Below are positions 1-10,243 of a stretch of 64,000 bases of DNA, piece after piece. The stretch covers positions 1 through 64,000 of the forward strand of contig NZ_LMRG01000007.1 in assembly GCF_001425605.1 (NCBI RefSeq). Reading direction: 5' to 3'. The DNA is from Rhizobium sp. Leaf453 (GTDB lineage Bacteria > Pseudomonadota > Alphaproteobacteria > Rhizobiales > Rhizobiaceae). The position numbers and the translations under genes were made by a program. How positions within the stretch are numbered: position 1 is the stretch's first letter; every line of letters starts with the position of its first letter. The notes beneath the pieces were generated by a model that was not told the DNA's origin, searched no databases, and saw nothing but the letters and a program-made list of their open reading frames with translations.

Positions 1-78
1 GGATTTGCAGTTCGATGCGCTGGCGCGATGGGCCAACCATCCGCCAGCAAAAGACGGATGGTCAGACGAAACAGGTGG

Positions 79-140
79 GGGGTCAAAATTGGACGCCGGT
101 CACCCCGCCAGAGGGGTCAATATTCCACGCCGAAACACAC
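79..140. repeat. Imperfect direct repeats resembling an IS21-family terminus
   Basis: Two copies of a roughly 20-bp unit beginning GGGGTCAA and ending ACGCCG lie at 79-98 and 113-132, with 17 of 20 positions identical. They are followed by AAACACA. Subterminal repeats of this style are typical of IS21-family ends. No transposase gene is present inside the window, so this would be the end of an element lying to the left, or a relic. The assignment rests on motif memory only. Confidence 0.4.
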
Positions 141-158
141 AATTCCGTCCAACAAGAG

Positions 159-419
159 ATGAAGAGGAAGCCTAACTCGAACATGCACAGCGTCTACACT
201 CTCGCATCGGAGGAATTTCGTAGGAACTGGGAGCAGCCCGAGTTTCGAAGTGCGAAAGTAGGCGGAAAGGCCGCCTTCTCTAGCATCGCAAAGGCGGTTC
301 AAGATGAATTCAGCGTCAACTTGACCGAAACCCGAGTGATCGACGAGATGACCTTTGCCGACGTCCCGGTGGCTGTCTGGGACATCTTCCACTCCTTCGA
401 GAAGTTCTTCCGTGACTGA
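159..419 (+). CDS. Short hypothetical protein beside the IS-like end
   Basis: An open frame of 86 codons from the ATG at 159; a second ATG at 183 is also possible. The frame stays open upstream to the window edge, so the original gene may have been cut by the IS-like end at 79-140. The product is hydrophilic with an amphipathic C-terminus (VWDIFHSFEKFF). I recognise no domain. It reads toward the 3' end of druE, with about 90 bp between them. It may be a gene fragment. Confidence 0.3.
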   Translation: MKRKPNSNMHSVYTLASEEFRRNWEQPEFRSAKVGGKAAFSSIAKAVQDEFSVNLTETRVIDEMTFADVPVAVWDIFHSFEKFFRD

Positions 420-512
420 GAGCCCACTTACATACCGCAAAAGCCACCAATGAAATCACCGACAATGTCGTAGCTTACTTACGAGGCTTGGCAACCGCTG
501 GTATCTTGGCCC

Positions 513-3500
513 CTAATCGATGTTGGCGACGAGATACGTCGGGCCGTGACCGCTCTTGCTAACCATCGCGCTCGATCTGCCCATCGCGTCCGCCTGCCTT
601 ACGGCAGAGTCACGGAAGTCGAACCGGGCCGACGACGACGCACCGTTTCCAGCCGTCTTCCATGCGCCGAAACCCTGATCAAATACGATCGTTGCCGATT
701 TGCCGCCGTCGAACCGCAGGTGCATATAACGGCCGTGGGCGACGCGTTTGAACGTGACGCGGAAGTCGATGTCCTTCTTCTTAGCGTACTCCTTCAACAC
801 CGCTTCGGCGATCACACCGTCTCGCCAGTCGTTCGATAGCGAGTTCTGCATTCCCGGCTTGTTTCCCGGCTGATCTCCAGTCAGCAGCTCGACAACACGA
901 CGAGGGGTCGCCCCTTTGGTCAGAGCCGAAACTGTGTCGACGAACATCTTCGCCACCAACGGAGACTTTACGTAGGGGTCGCTGTAGACGATGGACTCGA
1001 TCGTTGTCGTCTTCGGGATTCCCAAGTCCTCAAGAAGACCTCGAATCCTTGAAGCCATGCTGCCGCCGAAGATCGTCAGCGCCCGATCAAGCTCGTTCTC
1101 GATCTGGTCGTATTTCGATGCCGCCGATGGGAGCAGGGACTTCTTGTCTATCGACGTGGCCGAGGGCATCCAGTCTACGGTCGCCTTTACGACCGGCTTC
1201 CTCGCCGGCTCGCCCCAGTTCGCTCCTGGAAGCCAAGACGACAGATCTCTCGACGCCCACGCTGTCGTTCTCAATCCCGAGGTCACGGCAATGCCAGCGA
1301 CCGCGCCATTGGCCGCCGTCGTCGCGGTTCCAGAATGGATCGGGAACGCGCCGCCGGTCCTACTAAACCGCAGTCCGAGGTCGTAGAGCGCCAGCTTTCT
1401 TGCGCCGTCATAGGCACGCAGAGCGGCGTCCGGGACGACGAAACGAATGTCGTATCCCTGCGAGTGCCACTTTGCGAACTGAGCCAGTGCCGCCCATTCG
1501 GATAAGTGTCCGGCGTCCGTCGTTTCGGGAAGGAAGACATGCACGACGGGCTTCGCGGAGTCGATGAGAAGCCGGTTGACTTCATCCAGGGGGGACGTGG
1601 AGAGAAGGGCGTCCTCTGCAAAACGCTCGTCGTCCGGAAGGGCGTCGTTCAACGAGAGATGCGCGTCAAGGAATTTCAGCGCAGCGATTCGATCGAGCTT
1701 TCCTTCCTCGAACGGAGCGTCGGACACCAGGACGCATGCCGCGCATCCTGTCATGCATCCAGGGTTGGAGCAGTCTAGGACCGCCCGAGCCTCTCGCAGC
1801 ACCGTCGGTAGCCGCGCGGGTATCGCGGATGAGAATCCAGCGCCGCCTGCCGCGCGGTCGAATACCAGCATCGACCGGACGCGCTGGGCGAGGGTGCCTT
1901 CCCAGTTCTGCGTCGCGAAACCCATCTCGTCGGCTTCGATGCCGAGGTCGCGAGCGATCCCTTCGCGTAAGGCTAAGACGAGCGCGGTCGCTGCGGCCCT
2001 ACTCAAGGGAGCGGAAGGTTGCAACTCGAAAACGTCCGTCGTGATTTCGTAGCCAAGCTCCAGATTTCGCCTGATCGCCCAAGAACTGTCGTTGCCTTCG
2101 CAGAACATCCGGCTCTCTCCCTTCTTCCACCTCAGCGGAAGATGGAGCTGGAGCGGCGACCGCAGATCAGGATTGGGATCGCCGTTCTCAAGGTTTTCGT
2201 GATCGGGTGCCGCGCGTCCGCAATGTAGGCAAAGGGCGTAGCCGTTCTTCGACTGACCGCGATTGCTGTAGTAGACTGATCCTTCCCTTGTGCTTCTGAA
2301 CCGACCGAGATCTGGAATGGGCAGCGACGTCCATGCGCTCGCGCGGACGGAAACGCTCGGCTCCTCGGGCGGCACGTAAGAGATGATGTCTGTCTCCGCG
2401 TGGGCCTTGTCTCGCGCGTCGACCGAAAACCCGGCCGGCCGGAGATACTGGTCGTTCTTGACCGCTCCGGCGCAGACCGGGCATTCAGGGACGAACTCCC
2501 GGCCCGTGTCGCTCGTGCCACAGGTCTGGCAGACCCAATGGAACTTGAGGCTCTGGACTTCCCGAACGTTCTCTTCGCTTGCGGGTCGTTTCCAGTTGAG
2601 GAGCACGCCGGCCGATTTATGCACCAGACCGTCGAGTACTATCTCGGAGCCGGGAGCATAGTCGCGTATGGCGAGGTCGAGAGACCGTTGCGGACCAACA
2701 AGCCGCGTTGTTCGCCGTCCATCCTGCGGCTCGCTGGTCTTCGCCTTGTGTGGGACGAATGTGACGACGCCGGTCGGAAAGCCGTGACCGGGAAGAAAGC
2801 CGCGGTCAGCGAGTGCGCTTAGAAGGAACTCCTGGCACAGCCGCTTCAGTTCCAACGCCATCCTCCCCTTCGCCGCCTCCTTGATACCTTCGTCCTTGGC
2901 GAGAGCCTGCAGTCCCGTCCATTCGTTCACGAAGCCCGTCTCGAGCAGGGTTGCGATCTCCAGGCAGCTTTCGACGAGATCGAACTGGCCTTCGAGAACC
3001 GAGTGCCTAACGAGGCTTGAAAGATCCTTCTCCACCGCGCCTTCCGTCGACGGCAGCGCGAGCCACTCGCGAAAAGCCGCGATCGGTCGCTGGTCGACAA
3101 GGGGTCGGTTTTCACCGACCACTGCCGGCGTACCCATGAACGCCCCGATCTCCATCTTGATCGCGTTGCCACCGCGCTCGAGCATGAAGCGCCTCAGCAG
3201 GAATGCGTTCACGTGTCGCTGCACGATCGGCCGGCTGCTCAGGGCCACCTTCGGCGCGGCCAGACTGCGGGCAAGATATCGTGCCGGCGAATTGAACGCC
3301 TCGCGGTCGAGCGGCCGGTCCCGGCAAAAGGTGAAGGCGAGCGAGAATGGCTGTCTGCGGCGGCCCGCGCGTCCCACCCGCTGCTTGTAGTTGGCTACCG
3401 ACGGCGGAACGTTCGTCATGAGGACTGTCGAGACCGATCCGATGTCGACGCCCATCTCCATCGTCGTCGAGCAATTCAGTATGTTGATCGCCCCGGCCTT

Positions 3501-6500
3501 AAACTGTCTTTCGTAGTGATGAAGAACAGAAGCGTCCTGCTGCGCCGAGTGCTCTGCCGAACGAGAATATTCGGCGAACAGAGCGACACGGTCCGAAATG
3601 TTGTTCCAGGCACCGTCGGCGCGCAGCTCCTTCACCTTATCGGAACTTTCGAGCCAGTCGCGGATCGCTCGCCGGCCTTCCTCAAAATCGACGTCGCCTA
3701 GAAGAATCGATGGCAGGGCGGGCAGCTTCCTCGGCTCCGCCAGGCGTCGGGCCGAGTGCCTCGACGCCCTCACAAGCGGGCTCGCACCGAAAGGAGCAAT
3801 GTCCACGATCCTGCGCGTCAGCGTGCAGAAGAACCCGTCCAACAGAGGGGCGATGTGGGCCTTGCGCAAATCCAGTGCCGGATGGTCTGGATTGTTGTTG
3901 AGAACCGCCTGCAGTTGGTTCCAAGCCCCATTGAAGATGTCTTCGAAATCGGCGCGGTGGTCTGGCCTTGATGGATCCAGTCCCAAGCCATTCATCAAGA
4001 GCATCTGAGGCGTGGAAGGATTGGATGGGTTCTTCGGAACCCCCGGCCATGCCAGGTATCGGCGGTCGCCATCCGTGGTTCGTCCGGGAGCGCGTAATGA
4101 TCGAATCCTCGCCCTCGGAGTGATCCAATGCATGACGCCCTCGTCGATCGCGATGGCAGCATTGGCACGTAGGAAGAACGTCGTGATCGCATAAAGGAAC
4201 GCCTGCCAGTCTTCGACACCCTTTCCGTAGCGGACAAACGCGGGCGGTACGACAGTCTTGCTGTCGATGCCTGCGAACCGAAGTCTGGCGAGCCCTAGGC
4301 TTTCCAGGGAGAGCGCGGTGCGAGGACGTCTCGCGAATTCGCGGAGCAAAAGGAATTCGGCGAGCTTCCTGCTGTCGTGGAACAGCTCCGGATCGCGCGG
4401 CTGCCAGACTTCCTTGACCCACTCAGCAACTTCTTTGCGCTGCGAAAGTCGGGTGACCATGTCGTCCCAGGCGATACCGCCGGGAGACGGCTTGTTCGCA
4501 TCGGCGAGCGCCTGTCTCTCCTTATCGAGGAGACCTTGCAAGACTGCGTTCGGAGAAAGAGCCAATGCTGCTTCCAGACCGGCGATCGTGTTCTCGATAT
4601 CAGTAGTGTCAACCGTGCTTCCGGTTCCTAGTGAGTGCTGAACAGTGTGAAAGACGAACGAGCGAACGAAATTTCGTTCGGATTCTGCCTGGATCTTCGC
4701 CGACATGCGCGCAGTGCCCTGGCGGCTGTCGGTGAAGGACAGGACACGCTTACCCTGAGACGGTGCCGTTTCCCTCGCCATCTCAGGATCGACGCCTTCC
4801 AACAAGATCGGCGCCGCGTTCGCTATCATGAAAGGTGCGCCAAAACGGACTGGGCGAAGCAGTCTGTCAATGCCTTTTGTGGCGTTCGTCTGGCAGCAGG
4901 GACAGGATTCGAGCTTTAGAGCTGAGTACACCGAAACTGAATTTACCGACCCAACTGCCTCGATGCTCCAGTCGGTCCTGGAAAGGTGCAATGGCCTGAA
5001 CTCGGGGCCGGCCATAGACCCAATCAGAATCTCTGTCCCTACAATCTCCGCAAGCGTTCTGTCCTCTTCCGCTGCCTCCGCGTCGACATCGTCGCCCGTG
5101 CCGTCGTCATCCCTGGTGGCTTCGAGCTCGAACTCGTCCTTGCCGAGGTCGCGGCGGGTAGAGCGGATACTGTCGTTTGAAAGCTCTTCCGCTTCCAGAA
5201 GGACCTCACCGCACTCGGAGCAGCTCACGATCTCAAGCACTGGGGCGGTGCAGGCTGGGCAAAAGTCGCAGCGATCGATATAAACCGCTCCGAACGACCA
5301 GCCAGCGGGTGATGCCGGACAACCGCCGTTCACGCAGGTCCAGAGGCCTGGTATCGCTCTTTCGAAGCTATGCACCCTTACGGGCGCCAATCGTTCCTCG
5401 TCGCCCTTCGATTCTGGATGCGGCCTCACCGCGCTGGAAAGCAGATTTAGATATCGCTCAGCATCAAGTCCCAGTGTCTGAGCGGAACGCTCGAATTCAG
5501 CGAGCGTCAGCGGTTCCTTAAACAGTTTCTCAGAAATGAAGCTCCATACGCGATCATCGCCCGCAAGAGCCTCGTACCTCTCCTCCGGAGGAGAGGCGAA
5601 GAGCGAGTCAACGTTCGCGATCCGGGCGCGTTGGGCTGGGCGGCCCGGAAGCTGGCGATGACCTTCGACAACATGGACGTTTGCATGTTCGATCCCTGCG
5701 ACGTCGGCGAGAAATCTCTTGAGCTGGGACTGGATGTCGTCACCGCTGCCGATCGTTGCCGAGGTCGCCACGAAATGAATTTCTTCTGGCTTGCAATCGA
5801 AAGCAATGAGGACGCGGCGCAGCAGTAGTGCTATCTCGGCTGCCGCGGCGCCGACCAAAGAGTGAGCTTCGTCGAGGACGATCCACTTGAGCTTTCCCTT
5901 GGACTTCTCGATGATGGGCTGGTCGTCCGCACGGGCGAGCATGTATTCAAGCATCGTGATGTTCGTTACCAGAACCGGTGGAGGGCTTGCGCGTAGCTGC
6001 TCGCGATCGCGAAGCTTCTCTGGCGTCTCGCGACGCACTGAGTTTTTTTCCGATTGAGGAAGGTTACCGTTGTAGAGGCAGTACCTAATTTTACCGGAAA
6101 ATGGCGCCGTCCATGCGGAAAGACGCTCTTGCTGGCTCTCGATCAACGCGTTCAACGGATACAGCATAATTGCCTGCACGCCTTCCAAAGGCGTCGTTAC
6201 CATTTCGAGCTGCCGGACAAGATCGCTCAGGATCGGAAAAAGGAAGCACTCGGTCTTGCCCGAACCAGTTCCGGACGTGACCAGCACGGACTGGGGCGAG
6301 ACGCCGCTCGCGAGGTGTTGCCAGGTTTCCAACTGGTGGGCAAACGGGCGGCGGCTCCTTGGAAACCGGTAGTCATTTGGCTCGGGAATTTCATCAAGCA
6401 TCGAAACGAAACGAGTATGCAGCAGGGACGTTTCCACATTGGCCATCGTACCTTCGGCCGTTACATAAGGATGCGCCCCCTCGATAACCGGCTGTTGCAA

Positions 6501-6641
6501 AAGGGCGCCCTCGGTTGAGGAGTCGGAGCCAAACATTCGCCTCATATGATCTGCGAGTGCGATGTTTCTGATCCCGGACTGCGCGATGATTGCTTCTGCC
6601 GTTCTTCGACGAATATCGGAAAGAGTATTGAAGGGTTTCAA
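513..6641 (-). CDS. druE: Druantia type III helicase DruE (DUF1998 family)
   Basis: A 2,042-residue superfamily 2 helicase, the signature protein of Druantia anti-phage systems. Walker A GTGSGKT lies at residues 124-130 and DEAH near 255. The helicase C domain has motif VI QRVGRAGR near 1090. Zinc-ribbon cysteines lie near 433-480 and 1370-1395, and a DUF1998/MrfA-like cluster (CSNPGCMTGCAAC) near 1629. The last 370 residues lie beyond the usual helicase core; HGRYMHLR near 1974 looks like a degenerate phospholipase-D-type motif (inference). The start codon is TTG at 6641, overlapping the druH stop as TTGA, so translation is probably coupled. A helicase of this size directly behind a protein of about 1,100 residues is the type III arrangement. 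Confidence 0.82.
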   Translation of the reverse strand: MKPFNTLSDIRRRTAEAIIAQSGIRNIALADHMRRMFGSDSSTEGALLQQPVIEGAHPYVTAEGTMANVETSLLHTRFVSMLDEIPEPNDYRFPRSRRPFAHQLETWQHLASGVSPQSVLVTSGTGSGKTECFLFPILSDLVRQLEMVTTPLEGVQAIMLYPLNALIESQQERLSAWTAPFSGKIRYCLYNGNLPQSEKNSVRRETPEKLRDREQLRASPPPVLVTNITMLEYMLARADDQPIIEKSKGKLKWIVLDEAHSLVGAAAAEIALLLRRVLIAFDCKPEEIHFVATSATIGSGDDIQSQLKRFLADVAGIEHANVHVVEGHRQLPGRPAQRARIANVDSLFASPPEERYEALAGDDRVWSFISEKLFKEPLTLAEFERSAQTLGLDAERYLNLLSSAVRPHPESKGDEERLAPVRVHSFERAIPGLWTCVNGGCPASPAGWSFGAVYIDRCDFCPACTAPVLEIVSCSECGEVLLEAEELSNDSIRSTRRDLGKDEFELEATRDDDGTGDDVDAEAAEEDRTLAEIVGTEILIGSMAGPEFRPLHLSRTDWSIEAVGSVNSVSVYSALKLESCPCCQTNATKGIDRLLRPVRFGAPFMIANAAPILLEGVDPEMARETAPSQGKRVLSFTDSRQGTARMSAKIQAESERNFVRSFVFHTVQHSLGTGSTVDTTDIENTIAGLEAALALSPNAVLQGLLDKERQALADANKPSPGGIAWDDMVTRLSQRKEVAEWVKEVWQPRDPELFHDSRKLAEFLLLREFARRPRTALSLESLGLARLRFAGIDSKTVVPPAFVRYGKGVEDWQAFLYAITTFFLRANAAIAIDEGVMHWITPRARIRSLRAPGRTTDGDRRYLAWPGVPKNPSNPSTPQMLLMNGLGLDPSRPDHRADFEDIFNGAWNQLQAVLNNNPDHPALDLRKAHIAPLLDGFFCTLTRRIVDIAPFGASPLVRASRHSARRLAEPRKLPALPSILLGDVDFEEGRRAIRDWLESSDKVKELRADGAWNNISDRVALFAEYSRSAEHSAQQDASVLHHYERQFKAGAINILNCSTTMEMGVDIGSVSTVLMTNVPPSVANYKQRVGRAGRRRQPFSLAFTFCRDRPLDREAFNSPARYLARSLAAPKVALSSRPIVQRHVNAFLLRRFMLERGGNAIKMEIGAFMGTPAVVGENRPLVDQRPIAAFREWLALPSTEGAVEKDLSSLVRHSVLEGQFDLVESCLEIATLLETGFVNEWTGLQALAKDEGIKEAAKGRMALELKRLCQEFLLSALADRGFLPGHGFPTGVVTFVPHKAKTSEPQDGRRTTRLVGPQRSLDLAIRDYAPGSEIVLDGLVHKSAGVLLNWKRPASEENVREVQSLKFHWVCQTCGTSDTGREFVPECPVCAGAVKNDQYLRPAGFSVDARDKAHAETDIISYVPPEEPSVSVRASAWTSLPIPDLGRFRSTREGSVYYSNRGQSKNGYALCLHCGRAAPDHENLENGDPNPDLRSPLQLHLPLRWKKGESRMFCEGNDSSWAIRRNLELGYEITTDVFELQPSAPLSRAAATALVLALREGIARDLGIEADEMGFATQNWEGTLAQRVRSMLVFDRAAGGAGFSSAIPARLPTVLREARAVLDCSNPGCMTGCAACVLVSDAPFEEGKLDRIAALKFLDAHLSLNDALPDDERFAEDALLSTSPLDEVNRLLIDSAKPVVHVFLPETTDAGHLSEWAALAQFAKWHSQGYDIRFVVPDAALRAYDGARKLALYDLGLRFSRTGGAFPIHSGTATTAANGAVAGIAVTSGLRTTAWASRDLSSWLPGANWGEPARKPVVKATVDWMPSATSIDKKSLLPSAASKYDQIENELDRALTIFGGSMASRIRGLLEDLGIPKTTTIESIVYSDPYVKSPLVAKMFVDTVSALTKGATPRRVVELLTGDQPGNKPGMQNSLSNDWRDGVIAEAVLKEYAKKKDIDFRVTFKRVAHGRYMHLRFDGGKSATIVFDQGFGAWKTAGNGASSSARFDFRDSAVRQADAMGRSSAMVSKSGHGPTYLVANID

Positions 6642-9600
6642 GAAAGGGCCTCGTAAAAACGTAAAAGATGCGGATAGGCAAAGGAGACGTACCGGCCGTG
6701 CTCACGGAGTGTCCGGCGCACTACGATGTCGGAAAGACTGCTTGAAGCAATCTTTCCTGTCGCAGCGGCAGCGAGGAATGCTGGAACCGCAATCCCTTCG
6801 AAATCCGCCACGCTATGATTTTTAAACTCCGCCGGCAGGCGGATCGATGACTGCAACAGAAGTTCCAGCACCGGATTGCGGCCAACCTTCCGCTCTGCCG
6901 TCTCGTCGTCAAAAAGATGTTGGTCGCGGACGAATTCCATCAGCACGATGTCCAGTGACGGCTGCAGTTGCGCGAGGCCGGCATCGAAGACCGCTGTGAG
7001 AGCGGGTTCGATTGATAGGAGGGCGGCGCGCAGGGACTGAAAGTGCCCTGCCAGAAGCTCGAAAAGCCTTTCCGGCGGCAGTTGCACAAGCGATAGAGCT
7101 CTTTCGAATTCCTCCCTCTCGGAGACGAGCGTGTCCCTCCAGGCTTTTGACGGCAGTGCAAGCCAAAGGAAGGGCAACTGGTCCTGCAGCCCCCATATCG
7201 CCTGTCTCTGCGCATCGTCCTTGGCCTTGAACAAAAGACGAAGCAACGAGTGGGGCCGGAGGGCCATGACCTTGAGAACGTCGAAGGCTGCAGCAGGAAG
7301 GCCGTTCAGATTGCACGCGAGGTCGATTAGATAATTTACGTCTTCAGCTCTCAGCGACCCGGACTCGAACTCGGCGAGCGCTTCCGTAAAAGCTGCAGTT
7401 CGTGACCTGGTGTTGGGCGAGAACAGAGCCGACAAGAGCACGGAGCGGTCCCCTCCGCTCGCAGGAAGGACCACCAGAAGCGGTCTCGAAACAACGTCCG
7501 GGCCGTCCCGAACGTAGACGAGACACGGGCCCTCGCAGAAATCGGGAAGCGCGAACGTGCCTTCTCCATGGGGTTTCAACGCATGCTCCTCCGTCGGTCG
7601 CAGGATCATACGCACGACAGGATCTGACGGCAGCACCCGATCAAGGACGACAAGTCCATCGTGGTAGCGAGGAGAAGGATACCTATATCGCTTCAATCTT
7701 ATCGACGTTCTAGCATCGCCGATGAAATCCATGTCGAGGACGGCGTCCTGATCACTGATACGCGCCATCAGTTCTTCGACGACCGGCTTCAAGACAGATA
7801 GCGGTATTTCTCCACTGAAGCTGAATTGAAGGGAACTCGATCGTTCATTCCGGGGAGTGAGCGTGAGCGTGGCCTTCGAAGAACTCTCTGCAATTGCCCC
7901 TCTAAGGACGGTCACATCGATCTCCTGGCCAGGCTGGACGATCTCGCCGTCGCTGGAAATGACAGAGGCCAACCGGCTCTTTATCGGCACGGACACCTTA
8001 AATGGCTGGCCTTGCGGAGCACGGAGAATTGCCTCGACACGATACCGGGGACGCCCGGCGAACGAGAGGCGGTGTTCCCCATCGCGCACGTTTCGAGCCG
8101 CGATGTCGCCAGATCCCAGGCCGATGGTCCATCCGTCAAAGTTGTCCTGGATGATCTGTGCTTCGGTAGCGCTGGTCATCCTGCCATGCAGCCGCGCGCC
8201 GACTGGCACGATCGCGATACGCCTTCGCTCAAGTTGTATGTCTGCGATCGGGTCGCGCCAGGAGATGTCGAAGACGCCGAGGCGAGACAATCGACGCTCC
8301 TTGACCGGCGTCCATGACCCGCCTGGCTGACGGATTAGGACTTCATTTGGACGGATCTGGCGCACGCCCGTCTGCGAGCTGATCTCGATCGTGACTAGCC
8401 CTTCGAATATTTCGATCTCGTCAGCAGGCTGAAGCGGAGAGGTGTCTGTAGCCGATAGCGCAAGACTTTCTTGCCGTTCGTCCTTGCCGGCCTCTATCCT
8501 GTACCGCTCGCCGATCGCTGCATCAGGCTTTTGGAAGTAGGTGGTGCCGGTGACGATGTGGACGACAGTCTTGCCTGCTGCCGGCCATGTCTCAGGAGCA
8601 GCCGTTCCTTCCTGCGTAATGGCGATCCAGTCCGCAGGCGCTAACACGTAAACTGTCGGTGCGGGTAGGCTCGCAGAGCCCGTCTTGGCTAGCCGAAGCT
8701 TTTTCGGCGCGGTCTGGTCGACGGAACCTTCTGCGACGAACGACATGATTTTCGCCACGACAGGCGAACCACCGGGCCATACGAAGGGATGAACTTCCGA
8801 TCCGCACGTAAGATTGACGGTGACACCCTGGTTGAACTCGAATCCTACGTGCATTCTGTCGAGCGTCGCCGTCGGACGTATCCGCCATGTCTTCTCGAAT
8901 TCGGTGGGAGGCTCGAAGAGCGCCAACTGGCTCGGAAGGAAGTCGACAAGCTTGCCAGACGGACCTGCCTTCCATCGTCCCTTTAAGGAAACGCCGGGGA
9001 GTTTGCCGGCGGGAATGTCACCGCGCGCCTTCAGGAGCAGCGCAGGTCGCCATAGTTCGCCGTCGAGAACAAGATAGCGTTCGGCACAGACCCCACTGCC
9101 GGCCGTTCCAGCTTCGGCCTTCTCGACCAGCAGACCGCTCAAAAGCCGCCGCGCGATCTGCTCGTCGTTCGTGGGGATGAATATAGGTAAGGTGGACTTC
9201 CATTCAGGGCTTTGCGCATCGAGAAAGGCTACAGGATCGACTCCAGCCGGCGCGGTCTCCACCGTTCGACGCCAGTCGAGCAAGGTCAGTACGAGTTCCG
9301 CGCAGAGGTCAACGAATCCTTCCTGCCTGTAGGATTTGCGGATCATCCATGACATGTCATGGGCAAACCCTTTGACGTGGTCCGCCGTACCGTCCAACAG
9401 CGAGAAACGCATAATGTTTCGAAGATAGTCCGAGAGCCAGCTTGATCCGCCGTCTGCGATCACATTTGCCGAAATTCCACCTTCCAAAGCAAGCGAGAGC
9501 AAGAATTCTCGACCACCGTCGAATTTCAGAAGAGGGCGCTTCCAATACTTCAGGCCGACTTCCGAAAGGCGTCGCCGGACATCGTGAGGAACGTTGATTA

Positions 9601-10048
9601 GGACGTCCAGGTTGAGGGCGTCCCATTTCAAGAACAATGTGGTGGACTCTCTGCGGAACCACTCGCCACAGAATACGACGAACAGAGCACCCGCAGAGCC
9701 ATCTTCGCGCAGGATTTTCGCCTGCGAAATGCGCAGCAGTGTCTGCGCTTCAAGGTATTCGGCGTCGGTCATCCTGTATCTATGAAGTTGCCGGCCGTCA
9801 GGTGCTCTAAGAGCTCTTTTGAACAGGTAGGTGGAAAGCCAGCGGACTATCGGATCGTTCGGTTTAGCGGCGGGCAAAGCTTTGCGAAGCTTTCTCAGCT
9901 CGGCAACAACCTCCCAGTGGAGTTCGAGAGCGGCGTCTGTCTCACGCGCCTTCAAGACTTCACTGATTTCCGCCAGCCGGCTCAGGTCGTCCCGACCTCT
10001 CTCGAACTCGGCGCGTAACGCTTGATCTGTAAATTCCCCCAGGCGCAT
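6638..10048 (-). CDS. druH: Druantia type III protein DruH
   Basis: A 1,136-residue protein with no catalytic motif I recognise. It is identified by its size and by its position immediately before the DruE-type helicase, which it overlaps by 4 nt. The N-terminal 60 residues are charged and probably helical. The middle is rich in beta-type sequence and the C-terminal third (from about residue 850) in leucine-rich helices. GGGGGAA lies just before the ATG at 10048. The 195 bp upstream, which separate it from the SMC-like ATPase gene, could hold a promoter for druHE. DruH is the partner that defines type III Druantia in the published classification; its biochemical role is unknown. No frameshift is seen. 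Confidence 0.7.
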   Translation of the reverse strand: MRLGEFTDQALRAEFERGRDDLSRLAEISEVLKARETDAALELHWEVVAELRKLRKALPAAKPNDPIVRWLSTYLFKRALRAPDGRQLHRYRMTDAEYLEAQTLLRISQAKILREDGSAGALFVVFCGEWFRRESTTLFLKWDALNLDVLINVPHDVRRRLSEVGLKYWKRPLLKFDGGREFLLSLALEGGISANVIADGGSSWLSDYLRNIMRFSLLDGTADHVKGFAHDMSWMIRKSYRQEGFVDLCAELVLTLLDWRRTVETAPAGVDPVAFLDAQSPEWKSTLPIFIPTNDEQIARRLLSGLLVEKAEAGTAGSGVCAERYLVLDGELWRPALLLKARGDIPAGKLPGVSLKGRWKAGPSGKLVDFLPSQLALFEPPTEFEKTWRIRPTATLDRMHVGFEFNQGVTVNLTCGSEVHPFVWPGGSPVVAKIMSFVAEGSVDQTAPKKLRLAKTGSASLPAPTVYVLAPADWIAITQEGTAAPETWPAAGKTVVHIVTGTTYFQKPDAAIGERYRIEAGKDERQESLALSATDTSPLQPADEIEIFEGLVTIEISSQTGVRQIRPNEVLIRQPGGSWTPVKERRLSRLGVFDISWRDPIADIQLERRRIAIVPVGARLHGRMTSATEAQIIQDNFDGWTIGLGSGDIAARNVRDGEHRLSFAGRPRYRVEAILRAPQGQPFKVSVPIKSRLASVISSDGEIVQPGQEIDVTVLRGAIAESSSKATLTLTPRNERSSSLQFSFSGEIPLSVLKPVVEELMARISDQDAVLDMDFIGDARTSIRLKRYRYPSPRYHDGLVVLDRVLPSDPVVRMILRPTEEHALKPHGEGTFALPDFCEGPCLVYVRDGPDVVSRPLLVVLPASGGDRSVLLSALFSPNTRSRTAAFTEALAEFESGSLRAEDVNYLIDLACNLNGLPAAAFDVLKVMALRPHSLLRLLFKAKDDAQRQAIWGLQDQLPFLWLALPSKAWRDTLVSEREEFERALSLVQLPPERLFELLAGHFQSLRAALLSIEPALTAVFDAGLAQLQPSLDIVLMEFVRDQHLFDDETAERKVGRNPVLELLLQSSIRLPAEFKNHSVADFEGIAVPAFLAAAATGKIASSSLSDIVVRRTLREHGRYVSFAYPHLLRFYEALS

Positions 10049-10243
10049 CGTTCCCCCATCCGCACGCCGAATTCTACTCAGTAATTATTATTAGAAGTTG
10101 AATCCTAGAGGCGAATCCTCGCCCTATACGCTATGCTTCATCATTGATAACGGCAACTGCTTTCGGCAAAAGGTGAATGGGAGCCGAGCACCCTACGCAT
10201 GTCGATTGACCACCGGGGCGGGCAGATCGGGCGGATATTGGTG

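Noticed and set aside
513..6641. DISARM DrmA/DrmB or a Dpd helicase as the identity of the large helicase
   Set aside because: No DISARM methylase, DrmC, or dpd/queC-like genes are nearby, and the DruH-sized partner fits Druantia III better.
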